DNA from: Afipia sp.
GTDB taxonomy: Bacteria > Pseudomonadota > Alphaproteobacteria > Rhizobiales > Xanthobacteraceae
Assembly: GCA_026400415.1 (NCBI GenBank)
Contig: JAPLPA010000078.1
Span: 1 to 5,859 of the forward strand
Length of the DNA stretch: 5,859 nt
Direction: 5' to 3'
In this document: in pieces, positions 1 through 5,859 of the stretch
How the letters are laid out: each line of letters opens with the position of its first letter
Position numbering within the stretch: the first letter of the stretch is position 1
The notes under the pieces: generated by a model
Database searches by the model: none
What the model saw: the letters and a program-made list of their open reading frames with translations, nothing else
Told to the model about the DNA's origin: nothing
Made by a program: the position numbers and the translations under genes

Positions 1-667
1 GCTTGGCGTCGTAGCCCGCGACCATCTGCGGAAACGCCATGTTGAGCTTCGGCGACGCTCCGAGACCTGCAGCGGGCGGACCGTCGGAAGGTACCGACGT
101 CGACGGTTTGCGCGGCATCGGCTTGCGCATGAAAAAATCGAACGCCTCGGCGACGCGTGAATCGAATATCTTGTCGGCCTTGCGGGACGGATCCTGAAAC
201 TGCGCGATATAAAGATGATCGCCATATTTTTTTCGCAACAGTGCGATAGGGTCTTCGGACGTTCGCGGAGTATGCGGGGTGTTGACGCCCACCACCCCCG
301 CCACGCGGTTCGGATAGCGCAGCGGCATCTGCCAGACGATGAACCCACCCCAATCGTGACCGACAAAAATTGCCTTGTCGATTTTCAGATGATCGAGCAG
401 GGCAATCAGGTCAGCAGTGAGATTTTCGATGCTGTAGGCTTCAACCGCTTCCGGCCTTTCGGTCGCGCCATAACCGCGCTGATCCGGCGCGATGACTCGA
501 AATCCCGCATCGCTTAGCGACTTGATCTGATGACGCCAAGAGAATGCAATCTCAGGCCAGCCGTGACACAGGACGATTGGCAGCTTGTCCGATTTTGGAC
601 CCGCTTCGTAGAAGCCCATGCGAATGCCGTTGACGTTCGCAAATTGTAGCGGCGGCATATCAATCAT
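1..667 (-). CDS. Epoxide-hydrolase-like alpha/beta hydrolase, C-terminus missing
   Basis: The gene starts at ATG 667-665 and stays open to the window edge, giving 222 codons of what is normally a protein of about 300 or more residues. Visible motifs are the oxyanion-hole turn HGWP (residues 35-38), the strand and turn DQRGYG (62-67), and the nucleophile elbow GHDWGG (103-108). Asp105 is the expected nucleophile, which separates this class from Ser lipases. HGWP together with Asp favours a soluble epoxide hydrolase over a haloalkane dehalogenase. Such enzymes open epoxides to diols through an ester intermediate. The cap region begins near 140 and includes an aromatic stretch around Tyr148-Tyr153. 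A Pro/Gly/Ala-rich segment follows at 182-206. The catalytic His and acid partner lie outside the window. There is no signal peptide, so it is probably cytoplasmic. It starts 13 bp after the WS/DGAT stop codon, with only a weak AAGCGG-like ribosome site, which suggests translation coupled to that gene. ATG at codon 4 is an alternative start. The true substrate is unknown. Confidence 0.88.
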   Translation of the reverse strand, partial: MIDMPPLQFANVNGIRMGFYEAGPKSDKLPIVLCHGWPEIAFSWRHQIKSLSDAGFRVIAPDQRGYGATERPEAVEAYSIENLTADLIALLDHLKIDKAIFVGHDWGGFIVWQMPLRYPNRVAGVVGVNTPHTPRTSEDPIALLRKKYGDHLYIAQFQDPSRKADKIFDSRVAEAFDFFMRKPMPRKPSTSVPSDGPPAAGLGASPKLNMAFPQMVAGYDAK

Positions 668-680
668 CGCAAATGCCGCT

Positions 681-2225
681 TCAGCTTGCCGCGCCCGACA
701 TTGTATCGGGGGACGCAAATGCCGCCTGCAGCTTTGCGAATTCCGCCGGCAGCATATCGGCCAGATGCTTCACATCGGGAATTACGTTGGCGCCTGCAAT
801 AAAACCGAAATCGAGCTGGTCACGATAGCTTTGCACAGTGATGTTCAATGCAAGGCTGTGCGTTGCAATCGAGACCGGGAAGATGTGTAACAGCTCCGCG
901 CCGACCGCATATAATGTCTGGCGCGGACCCGGCACATTCGAAATCGTCACGTTGGCGGCTGGTGGCAGCACATCGGAAAGGCTGGAACGGCTGTAGAGCA
1001 GCGCCAGCACCTGCACGAGGATCGGCGCCCCGAGCATCGAGATATTCGACATCGACGGCATCAGCGCCCGAAGCGGATGCGACATTTCCTTCGACTTCGT
1101 GGAGTTTGCGATGATGGCTTCCATGCGCTGCTTAGGATCTTCGATATCGGTCGCGAGCGAACACACCATGCCGAACACCTGATTATTGGCGTCGGTGTTG
1201 CCTTCCTCGCGCAAGGAAATCGGAACGCCGGCAGTGAGCGATTTCGTGGGCAGAGCGCCCTCTTCCAGCAAGAAGCGCCGCAGCACGCCGCTTGAGACCG
1301 CCATGACAACGTCGTTCAGCTTGCCTCCCGCTTTCTTTGCCAAAGCCTTCGCGTCCGGCAACGAAATCGAAACCGCAGCAAAACTGCGCTCCGATGAAAC
1401 AGCCTTGTTTAATACGCTCGGCGGCGAGATCAGCCCTGCAATGTCCTGACGCGCCTTCGGGTCGGATATCCTCGACACCATGTCGGTGACGCTTTTCACC
1501 ATCTCCGGCACATTGCCAAGAAACTTCATGCCGGTCTCAAGTTGGAACATGGCGTTATCGAACAGGATGGAGCCGATATCGCTCTTGCCGCTGCGAGGGA
1601 GATCGAAGCTCTTGGCAGTCGACGCATCGAGCGGCTTGCGCCACAGCGTCGTGTAGGAATCGACGAAGTTGGCCGCAATGTCTCGTGGCTCATTGGACTG
1701 AACGACGCGCGCCGTCGGCGGCGGCACTTCGCGCGGTACTGGCGAGACGTCATAGACCATGTTGGTGAGCGCAGCACCTGCTCCGCCGTCGATGCAGGCA
1801 TGATGGATTTTCGAATAAAGTCCGATCTCACCGTTATCCATGCCCTCAAAGACATAGAATTCCCACAAAGGCCGTGCACGGTTGAGCAACTTGGCGTGGA
1901 TCCACCCCACGGTCTGTTCGAGAATTTGGCGGTTGCCCGGAGCCGGAAGACTGGCGCGGAAGATGTGGCGGTTGATGTCGAACTGCTCGTCCTCCACCCA
2001 GCTTGGATGGTCGATATCGACGGGCGCTTTTTCAAGCCGCGATTTCAGTATCGGCGCAAGATGCAACCGGCCTGCGATCATCTTCTTGAAGTCCTCGAAG
2101 AAATTTCCTTCGTATCCTTCTTTCGGTTTGAAGATCGCCATGCTGCCGACATGCATCGGCGTCTCCGGCGTTTCGAGATAAAGAAACGACGCGTCCATCG
2201 AAGACAGTTTCTTGGCCTGACTCAT
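681..2225 (-). CDS. WS/DGAT family O-acyltransferase (wax ester synthase / diacylglycerol acyltransferase)
   Basis: This complete 514-residue protein has the typical length of bacterial WS/DGAT enzymes, which transfer an acyl group from acyl-CoA to a fatty alcohol or diacylglycerol and form wax esters or triacylglycerol, usually at the inner face of the membrane or on lipid droplets. The N-terminal family block is present (LSSMDASFLYLE, 7-18), as is PLWEFYVFEG (119-128). The catalytic motif HHACIDG (141-147) fits HHxxxDG, with His142 as the likely general base. The C-terminal half carries LNDVVMA (303-309), PISLRE (335-340) and ISNVPGP (428-434), all family hallmarks. A hydrophobic stretch around 400-411 could help membrane association. 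The ATG start is supported by an AGAGGAGA ribosome site five bases upstream. The gene follows the lipase-like gene by 59 bp and precedes the epoxide hydrolase by 13 bp. All catalytic motifs are intact. Whether it favours wax ester, triacylglycerol or another acceptor cannot be read from the sequence. Confidence 0.95.
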   Translation of the reverse strand: MSQAKKLSSMDASFLYLETPETPMHVGSMAIFKPKEGYEGNFFEDFKKMIAGRLHLAPILKSRLEKAPVDIDHPSWVEDEQFDINRHIFRASLPAPGNRQILEQTVGWIHAKLLNRARPLWEFYVFEGMDNGEIGLYSKIHHACIDGGAGAALTNMVYDVSPVPREVPPPTARVVQSNEPRDIAANFVDSYTTLWRKPLDASTAKSFDLPRSGKSDIGSILFDNAMFQLETGMKFLGNVPEMVKSVTDMVSRISDPKARQDIAGLISPPSVLNKAVSSERSFAAVSISLPDAKALAKKAGGKLNDVVMAVSSGVLRRFLLEEGALPTKSLTAGVPISLREEGNTDANNQVFGMVCSLATDIEDPKQRMEAIIANSTKSKEMSHPLRALMPSMSNISMLGAPILVQVLALLYSRSSLSDVLPPAANVTISNVPGPRQTLYAVGAELLHIFPVSIATHSLALNITVQSYRDQLDFGFIAGANVIPDVKHLADMLPAEFAKLQAAFASPDTMSGAAS

Positions 2226-2230
2226 GTGAC

Positions 2231-2238
2231 TCTCCTCT
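2231..2238 (-). promoter_or_regulatory. Ribosome binding site of the WS/DGAT gene
   Basis: The minus strand reads AGAGGAGA, a near-ideal Shine-Dalgarno sequence, ending five bases before the ATG at 2225. It is by far the strongest ribosome site in the window and fixes the start of the acyltransferase. Neither of its operon neighbours has anything similar. Confidence 0.85.
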
Positions 2239-2240
2239 GA

Positions 2241-2278
2241 TTGCCAATCGTCGCCTTATGGCGCTTCTGGTCTGGCAA
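2241..2278 (-). repeat. Nested inverted repeat between the lipase-like and WS/DGAT genes
   Basis: The outer arms TTGCCA and TGGCAA are perfect inverted repeats at 2273-2278 and 2241-2246. They enclose a second perfect inverted repeat, CGCC-ATAA-GGCG, at 2252-2263. In the minus-strand transcript this could fold into a two-tier stem-loop that ends two bases before the WS/DGAT ribosome site and leaves that site free. There is no U-tract, so it is unlikely to be an intrinsic terminator. A role in mRNA processing or in setting the relative expression of the two genes is possible but unproven. The inner stem is only 4 bp and may be fortuitous. Confidence 0.4.
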
Positions 2279-2284
2279 CATTCC

Positions 2285-3085
2285 CTAAACGCGTATTGCT
2301 TCCGGTCGTGCATAGGCAAGAGCGAACGGCCCCGAACGATCGAATGGATGAAACTCACCTTCATGCTGCGCAAGGCGATCGGCGACCGCCCACAATGCGG
2401 CGGCGTTGACGCCAATGCCGATATGACTCGCAAGCGAAATTTCGATGTTTTCTGCTGTGTCGGTTTCACGCACCAGACACGTTCGCCAATTGACGATTCC
2501 ATCGGTGCGCGTGAACAAAGAACTCGTCGGCACGGGAAGGTCTCCGGCAATCGCCTGAATGTCCTTGATGTCGGAGTCCTCGATGGTTTCGCCCGACACC
2601 ATTTCATAGACGCGCTTGGCATTGGTCGCGGTGATGTCGCCCGCGAACGGACTGCCGAGCGTGACGACGTAGCGAACCATGTCCGGCATATGCAGCGCGA
2701 GGTCGCGCGCGTAAACACCGCCGAGCGACCAGCCGACAATGCTGACCTTGCGGCCGGTGGTGTTGTAAACACTCATCAGAAGTTTGCGTAGTTTCTCGCG
2801 CATGCCGTACACGCCGCCGACATTGCGTCCAAGTCCCCAAGGATGCGACGAGAAACCGAGCAGATCGAGATAGCGTCGCAGAATGAGTGTCGAGACGTCG
2901 GTCGCAAGTAGTCCAGGCAAAACCAGAACCGGATGGCCGTCGCCTCGCGGCGCAGCCAGCAGCGCGGGCGACAACAAAAGCGTCGCATTCAGTTCGAACA
3001 GTCCTCGGCCCTCGGCCAGAAACAGTCCAAGACTTGGCGGACGCAGCCGCTTGTTATCGTTCGACCCGTTATCAATCGCCGGCAT
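2285..3085 (-). CDS. Lipase-like alpha/beta hydrolase (Ser nucleophile)
   Basis: This is an alpha/beta-hydrolase-fold protein of 266 residues from ATG 3085. An upstream in-frame TTG at 3100 would give 271, and the numbering here uses that longer form. The strand and oxyanion-hole region is VLVLPGLLATD (58-68). The nucleophile elbow is GWSLGG (123-128) with Ser125, inside the classic GxSxG context. TLGSPFAGD (147-155) resembles the strand after the elbow in lipases. Asp200 in the TRTDGIVNW stretch and His226 in ASHIGIGVN are good candidates for the rest of the triad. These features suggest an esterase or triacylglycerol-lipase-like enzyme. No clear signal peptide is present, so an intracellular role is more likely. 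ATG 3085 was preferred because a candidate promoter at 3114-3142 would leave almost no leader for the TTG start. Neither start has a strong ribosome site. It is the first gene of the minus-strand cluster, 59 bp before the WS/DGAT gene, which hints at a role in ester remodelling or turnover. The exact substrate is unknown. Confidence 0.9.
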   Translation of the reverse strand: MPAIDNGSNDNKRLRPPSLGLFLAEGRGLFELNATLLLSPALLAAPRGDGHPVLVLPGLLATDVSTLILRRYLDLLGFSSHPWGLGRNVGGVYGMREKLRKLLMSVYNTTGRKVSIVGWSLGGVYARDLALHMPDMVRYVVTLGSPFAGDITATNAKRVYEMVSGETIEDSDIKDIQAIAGDLPVPTSSLFTRTDGIVNWRTCLVRETDTAENIEISLASHIGIGVNAAALWAVADRLAQHEGEFHPFDRSGPFALAYARPEAIRV

Positions 3086-3113
3086 GGACACAACACTCAA
3101 CCAAGGGCGATGA

Positions 3114-3142
3114 GTTTAAGAGCATGTGGCGGATTATGCCAA
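3114..3142 (-). promoter_or_regulatory. Candidate sigma-70-type promoter for the minus-strand cluster
   Basis: On the minus strand a -35-like TTGGCA (3137-3142, five of six consensus bases) is followed after exactly 17 bp by TTAAAC (3114-3119, three of six), a weak -10. Transcription would begin near 3107, leaving a leader of about 20 bases before ATG 3085. An overlapping alternative is CATAAT (3133-3138), a better -10 but without a good -35. The assignment is tentative. Confidence 0.35.
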
Positions 3143-3147
3143 CTGCC

Positions 3148-3164
3148 ATTCGCGTTCAGCGAAT
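3148..3164. repeat. Small perfect hairpin or operator-like inverted repeat
   Basis: ATTCGC (3148-3153) and GCGAAT (3159-3164) form a perfect 6-bp inverted repeat around a 5-base centre, GTTCA. It lies directly upstream of the candidate -35 of the minus-strand cluster. The size and position suit a binding site for a dimeric regulator, but no regulator gene is present in the window and a chance occurrence is possible. Confidence 0.35.
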
Positions 3165-3341
3165 TGGCCAGCGAACGTAGTGAATTTTATTGCTTTGCAG
3201 CATTGAGCCGGGCTTACTCGCACATACTGTCCGGTAACGCCGCTTTGTCGTTGCTGCGGCATGCGGCTTAACGTCCCTTTGGCGCGTCACGCATCGACCA
3301 CAGGATTGCGGTAAATCGCTTGCAATGAAACCACGGATTGC

Positions 3342-5859
3342 ATGAGCACCTATCGCCTCGATCATCTCTTTGCCCCGCGCACTATCGCGCTCGTTGGCGG
3401 AAGTCCGAAGCCGGGCTCGGTCGGCGGCGCGACGCTGCGCAACCTGAAGGCCGGTGGCTTTGAGGGTCCGATCGACGTCATCAACCGAAAATATTCCGAG
3501 ATCGAAGGCATCAAGACCAGGCGCGATTTCAAGAATCTGCCGCATGTGCCTGACCTGACCATCATCTGCACGCCGCCGTCGGCGGTGCAAGGTGTGGTCA
3601 AAGCCGCAAGCGCGCATGGTTGCCCGTCCGCGATGGTGCTGACAGCCGGATTGGGACTGGGAACGGGATCTTTCACTGAAGCGATCGCACAGACGGCGCG
3701 CCTGACCGGTCTAAGATTGATTGGCCCGTCGCTCGGCGTGCTGGTGCCTCGTGTCAAACTCAACGCCAGCTTTGCGTCACGACTGCCGGCGGATGGAGAT
3801 CTCGCGGTCATCTCGCAATCGGGCGCGATCTCGACAGCACTCGTCGAATGGGCATCGAACCGGAGCATCGGATTTTCCGCCATCGTATCGATGGGAGAAA
3901 ATCTCGACGTCGATTTCGGCGACCTGCTGGACTACTTCGCCCAAGACAGTCAAACGCGCGCGATCCTGATGTATGTCGAATCCATCAGCGATGCGCGAAA
4001 ATTCATGTCGGCTGCCCGCGCCGCCGCACGCGTGAAGCCGGTCGTCGTCATCAAATCCGGCCGCCACAGGCAAGGTGCTCGCGCAGCCGAAACGCATACC
4101 GGGGCACTTGCCGGCGCCGATGAAGTCTATGAAGCGGCCTTCCGCCGCGCGGGACTGTTGCGCGTGCTCGACATGGAGGAATTGTTTTCCGCAGCCGAGA
4201 CGCTGGGGCATCTGCAATCGTCGCACGGTCATCGCCTCGCCATATTGACCAATGGCGGCGGCCTTGGCGTGCTGGCGGTGGACAGGCTGATCGATCTCGG
4301 CGGCGAATTGGCAGGATTGTCCGAGGATGTGCGCAAAAGTCTCGGTGAATTTCTGCCGGAGCGCTGGTCGAACGCCAACCCGATCGACATTCTGGGCGAC
4401 GCCGATGGTGAGCGCTATGCACGCGCGTGCGAGCAAATTCTTGGCGATACTGCCAACAATGCGCTGCTGGTAATGAACGCGCCAAACACGCTGGCTTCAC
4501 CGATTGAATCGGCAATGGCAATCGCAGCCGCAGTCAAGAAATTGCGGGACGAAACGCATTCGCGCAAACCCGTGTTTGCCGCGTGGGTCGGCGACAGCGG
4601 AACCGCGACCGGTGTATTCAGCGCAGCAAATATTCCGAATTTTGCCAATGAAGCCGATGCGGTTCGCGGTTTCATGCATATCGTGCGCTACCGCGAAGGT
4701 ATTGATGTCGCGATGCAGACGCCGCCAAGCCTGCCGAAGGATTTCGCGCCGGATGTCGCAGCCGCTCGCGCCGTCGTTCAAGGCGCCCTGAAGCAGAAAC
4801 GCAGTTGGCTTAGCTCAATTGAAATCACCGATCTGTTCGCGGCCTACTCCATCCCGATTGCATCGGCGGTGCTGGCGCGCGATCCCGATCAGGCTGCCCG
4901 CGCCGCGATGCCACTGCTTGCTGAAGGCAATACTGTTATCGTCAAGATTAGTTCGCCGGACATTTTGAACAAATCCGATGTCGGCGGCGTGCGGTTGAAC
5001 CTGACAAGCGAACGCGCCGTGCATGACGCGACCGCAGACATCATTCAACGCGCACGCGCGATGAAGCCTCGCGCGATCATTGACGGCGTCACCGTTCACC
5101 CGATGATCCTGCGCCCCAAGGCGCGCGAATTGATTGCCGGTCTCGCCGACGACCCGACATTCGGCCCGGTCGTGGTGTTCGGGCGCGGCGGGACGGCCGT
5201 AGAAGTCATCAACGACAAGGCGCTGGCATTGCCGCCGCTCGATCTCAATCTTGCGAAAGACCTGATCGGACGCACGCGCGTATCGCGCATTCTCAAGAGC
5301 TATCGCGACGTGCCGGCTGTCGACGAGAGCGCTGTGGCATTGTTGCTGGTCAAGATCGCCCAGATGGCGGCGGACTTACCGGAAATTCGTGAACTCGATA
5401 TCAATCCCCTGCTCGCCGACAAGGATGGCGTGATCGCCGTCGACGCGCGGATTTCCATCGCGCCTTTAGGCGAGACGGTGCGTGGGTCCGGCCATTACCG
5501 CTTTGCGATCCGGCCTTATCCGAAGGAATGGGAACGGCATGCGACCTTGAAAGACGGCAGGGGCGTTTTCGTCCGGCCCGTTCGGCCCGAAGATGAGTAT
5601 CTGTATCCGGAATTCTTCGCGCAGCTCTGCAAGGAGGATATCCGCCTGCGGTTCTTCTCTGCCATGAAGGAACTTACGCACCCCTTCATCGCACGACTGA
5701 CCCAACTCGACTACGCACGCGCGATGGCGTTCATCGCCATTGAGGAGACCACCGGGAAGATGTTGGGCGTGGTGCGGCTTCACACCGACGCCGATTTCGA
5801 AAGTGCCGAGTACGCCGTGCTGGTCCGCTCCGACCTCAAAGGCATCGGGCTAGGCTGGA
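3342..5859 (+). CDS. pat: Pat/YfiQ-type protein: NDP-forming acyl-CoA synthetase fused to GNAT acetyltransferase, C-terminus missing
   Basis: The frame is open for 839 codons to the window edge; family members run to nearly 900. Domains in order are: a CoA-binding Rossmann domain (about 6-130, with ALVGGSP at 16-22); a succinyl-CoA-ligase-like domain (about 150-285, with ISQSGAIS at 157-164 and THTGALAG at 251-258, whose His252 sits where ADP-forming synthetases are phosphorylated); a second ligase-CoA domain (about 296-455, TNGGGLGV at 303-310); an ATP-grasp domain (about 482-708, Lys535, KSDVGGV at 544-550, FGRGGT at 613-618, ELDINPL at 684-690); and a GNAT domain from about 740. The GNAT domain shows AEYAVLVRSDLKGIGLG (822-838), the acetyl-CoA pyrophosphate loop, just before the cut. 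Family members acetylate a lysine of acyl-CoA synthetases and switch them off. ATG 3342 is the only plausible start, because an in-frame stop lies at 3312 and the N-terminus MSTYRLDHLFAPR fits the family. The ribosome site is weak. The gene is divergent from the lipid cluster. Whether the synthetase half is catalytically active is unknown. Confidence 0.92.
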   Translation, partial: MSTYRLDHLFAPRTIALVGGSPKPGSVGGATLRNLKAGGFEGPIDVINRKYSEIEGIKTRRDFKNLPHVPDLTIICTPPSAVQGVVKAASAHGCPSAMVLTAGLGLGTGSFTEAIAQTARLTGLRLIGPSLGVLVPRVKLNASFASRLPADGDLAVISQSGAISTALVEWASNRSIGFSAIVSMGENLDVDFGDLLDYFAQDSQTRAILMYVESISDARKFMSAARAAARVKPVVVIKSGRHRQGARAAETHTGALAGADEVYEAAFRRAGLLRVLDMEELFSAAETLGHLQSSHGHRLAILTNGGGLGVLAVDRLIDLGGELAGLSEDVRKSLGEFLPERWSNANPIDILGDADGERYARACEQILGDTANNALLVMNAPNTLASPIESAMAIAAAVKKLRDETHSRKPVFAAWVGDSGTATGVFSAANIPNFANEADAVRGFMHIVRYREGIDVAMQTPPSLPKDFAPDVAAARAVVQGALKQKRSWLSSIEITDLFAAYSIPIASAVLARDPDQAARAAMPLLAEGNTVIVKISSPDILNKSDVGGVRLNLTSERAVHDATADIIQRARAMKPRAIIDGVTVHPMILRPKARELIAGLADDPTFGPVVVFGRGGTAVEVINDKALALPPLDLNLAKDLIGRTRVSRILKSYRDVPAVDESAVALLLVKIAQMAADLPEIRELDINPLLADKDGVIAVDARISIAPLGETVRGSGHYRFAIRPYPKEWERHATLKDGRGVFVRPVRPEDEYLYPEFFAQLCKEDIRLRFFSAMKELTHPFIARLTQLDYARAMAFIAIEETTGKMLGVVRLHTDADFESAEYAVLVRSDLKGIGLGW

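Larger units (their letters stand above)
3086..3341. other. Divergent intergenic spacer
   Basis: About 250 bp separate the leftward lipid cluster from the rightward Pat-like gene, so both are presumably controlled from here. I see a candidate minus-strand promoter and a small hairpin, listed separately. No convincing sigma-70 promoter was found for the rightward gene: TTGTCG at 3245-3250, with TTAACG 17 bp further on, is a weak match. No tRNA, small-RNA signature or terminator is evident. The open frames crossing the spacer have no start context and no recognisable protein. Confidence 0.7.

Noticed and set aside
1542..2240. Plus-strand open frame of 232 codons antisense to the WS/DGAT gene
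   Set aside because: It lies inside a confidently identified gene on the other strand, has no recognisable domain, and is the kind of long antisense frame expected in GC-rich coding DNA.
2032..2772. Minus-strand open frame of 246 codons overlapping the lipase-like and WS/DGAT genes
   Set aside because: It is an out-of-frame reading of two genes with clear catalytic motifs. Its translation is Arg/Ser-rich with no family motif, typical of a shifted frame.
2258..2791. Plus-strand open frame of 177 codons antisense to the lipase-like gene
   Set aside because: It is antisense to a gene with an intact Ser-Asp-His triad, lacks a ribosome site and resembles no known protein.
3086..3100. Upstream TTG start for the lipase-like gene
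   Set aside because: It would add five residues but has no ribosome site and would lie only about seven bases after the candidate transcription start, so ATG 3085 was preferred. It cannot be excluded.
3240..3270. GCCGC/GCGGC arms and a TGCGGCA direct repeat resembling a REP element
   Set aside because: The arms are only 5 bp with a 12-base loop, and the repeat occurs twice in GC-rich DNA. This is not enough to call a repeat element or terminator.
3156..3617. Minus-strand open frame of 153 codons crossing the spacer and the Pat-like N-terminus
   Set aside because: It is antisense to the CoA-binding domain of the Pat-like gene, shows no protein family motif and is compositionally a shadow frame.
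3777..4436. Minus-strand open frame of 219 codons antisense to the Pat-like gene
   Set aside because: The plus-strand frame here carries the SQSGA, THTGALAG and TNGGG motifs. The antisense product has no motif or start context.

Overview
The window looks like chromosomal DNA from an alphaproteobacterium, probably of the Hyphomicrobiales and perhaps close to Bradyrhizobium, Rhodopseudomonas or Afipia. This is an inference from the GC-rich codon usage, the kind of genes present and the style of the proteins; no marker gene here proves it. No tRNA, rRNA, CRISPR array, insertion sequence or prophage sequence was seen.

Layout: two divergent transcription units share a spacer of about 250 bp (3086-3341). 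Leftward from that spacer runs a compact three-gene cluster on the minus strand. It encodes a lipase-like alpha/beta hydrolase (2285-3085), a wax ester synthase/diacylglycerol acyltransferase (WS/DGAT) family O-acyltransferase (681-2225), and an epoxide-hydrolase-like alpha/beta hydrolase (1-667, cut by the left edge of the window). The gaps are 59 and 13 bp, and neither contains a convincing terminator, so co-transcription is likely. Rightward runs one very large gene (3342-5859, cut by the right edge). It encodes a Pat/YfiQ-type fusion of an NDP-forming acyl-CoA synthetase to a C-terminal GNAT acetyltransferase.

How the genes may work together: the cluster looks like a neutral-lipid module. 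WS/DGAT proteins join acyl-CoA to a long-chain alcohol or diacylglycerol. The lipase-like protein could hydrolyse or remodel such esters, and the epoxide hydrolase could act on oxidised lipid or xenobiotic epoxides. The divergent Pat-like protein belongs to a family that acetylates and so controls acyl-CoA synthetases, which would affect the acyl-CoA supply. The functional link between the two units is a hypothesis based on adjacency.

Points worth a second look: the Pat-like protein keeps the phospho-histidine motif (His252) that I recall as degenerate in the enterobacterial Pat/YfiQ protein; a nested inverted repeat lies directly before the WS/DGAT ribosome binding site; and a small perfect hairpin lies beside a candidate promoter in the divergent spacer. 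I found no clearly new biological system.
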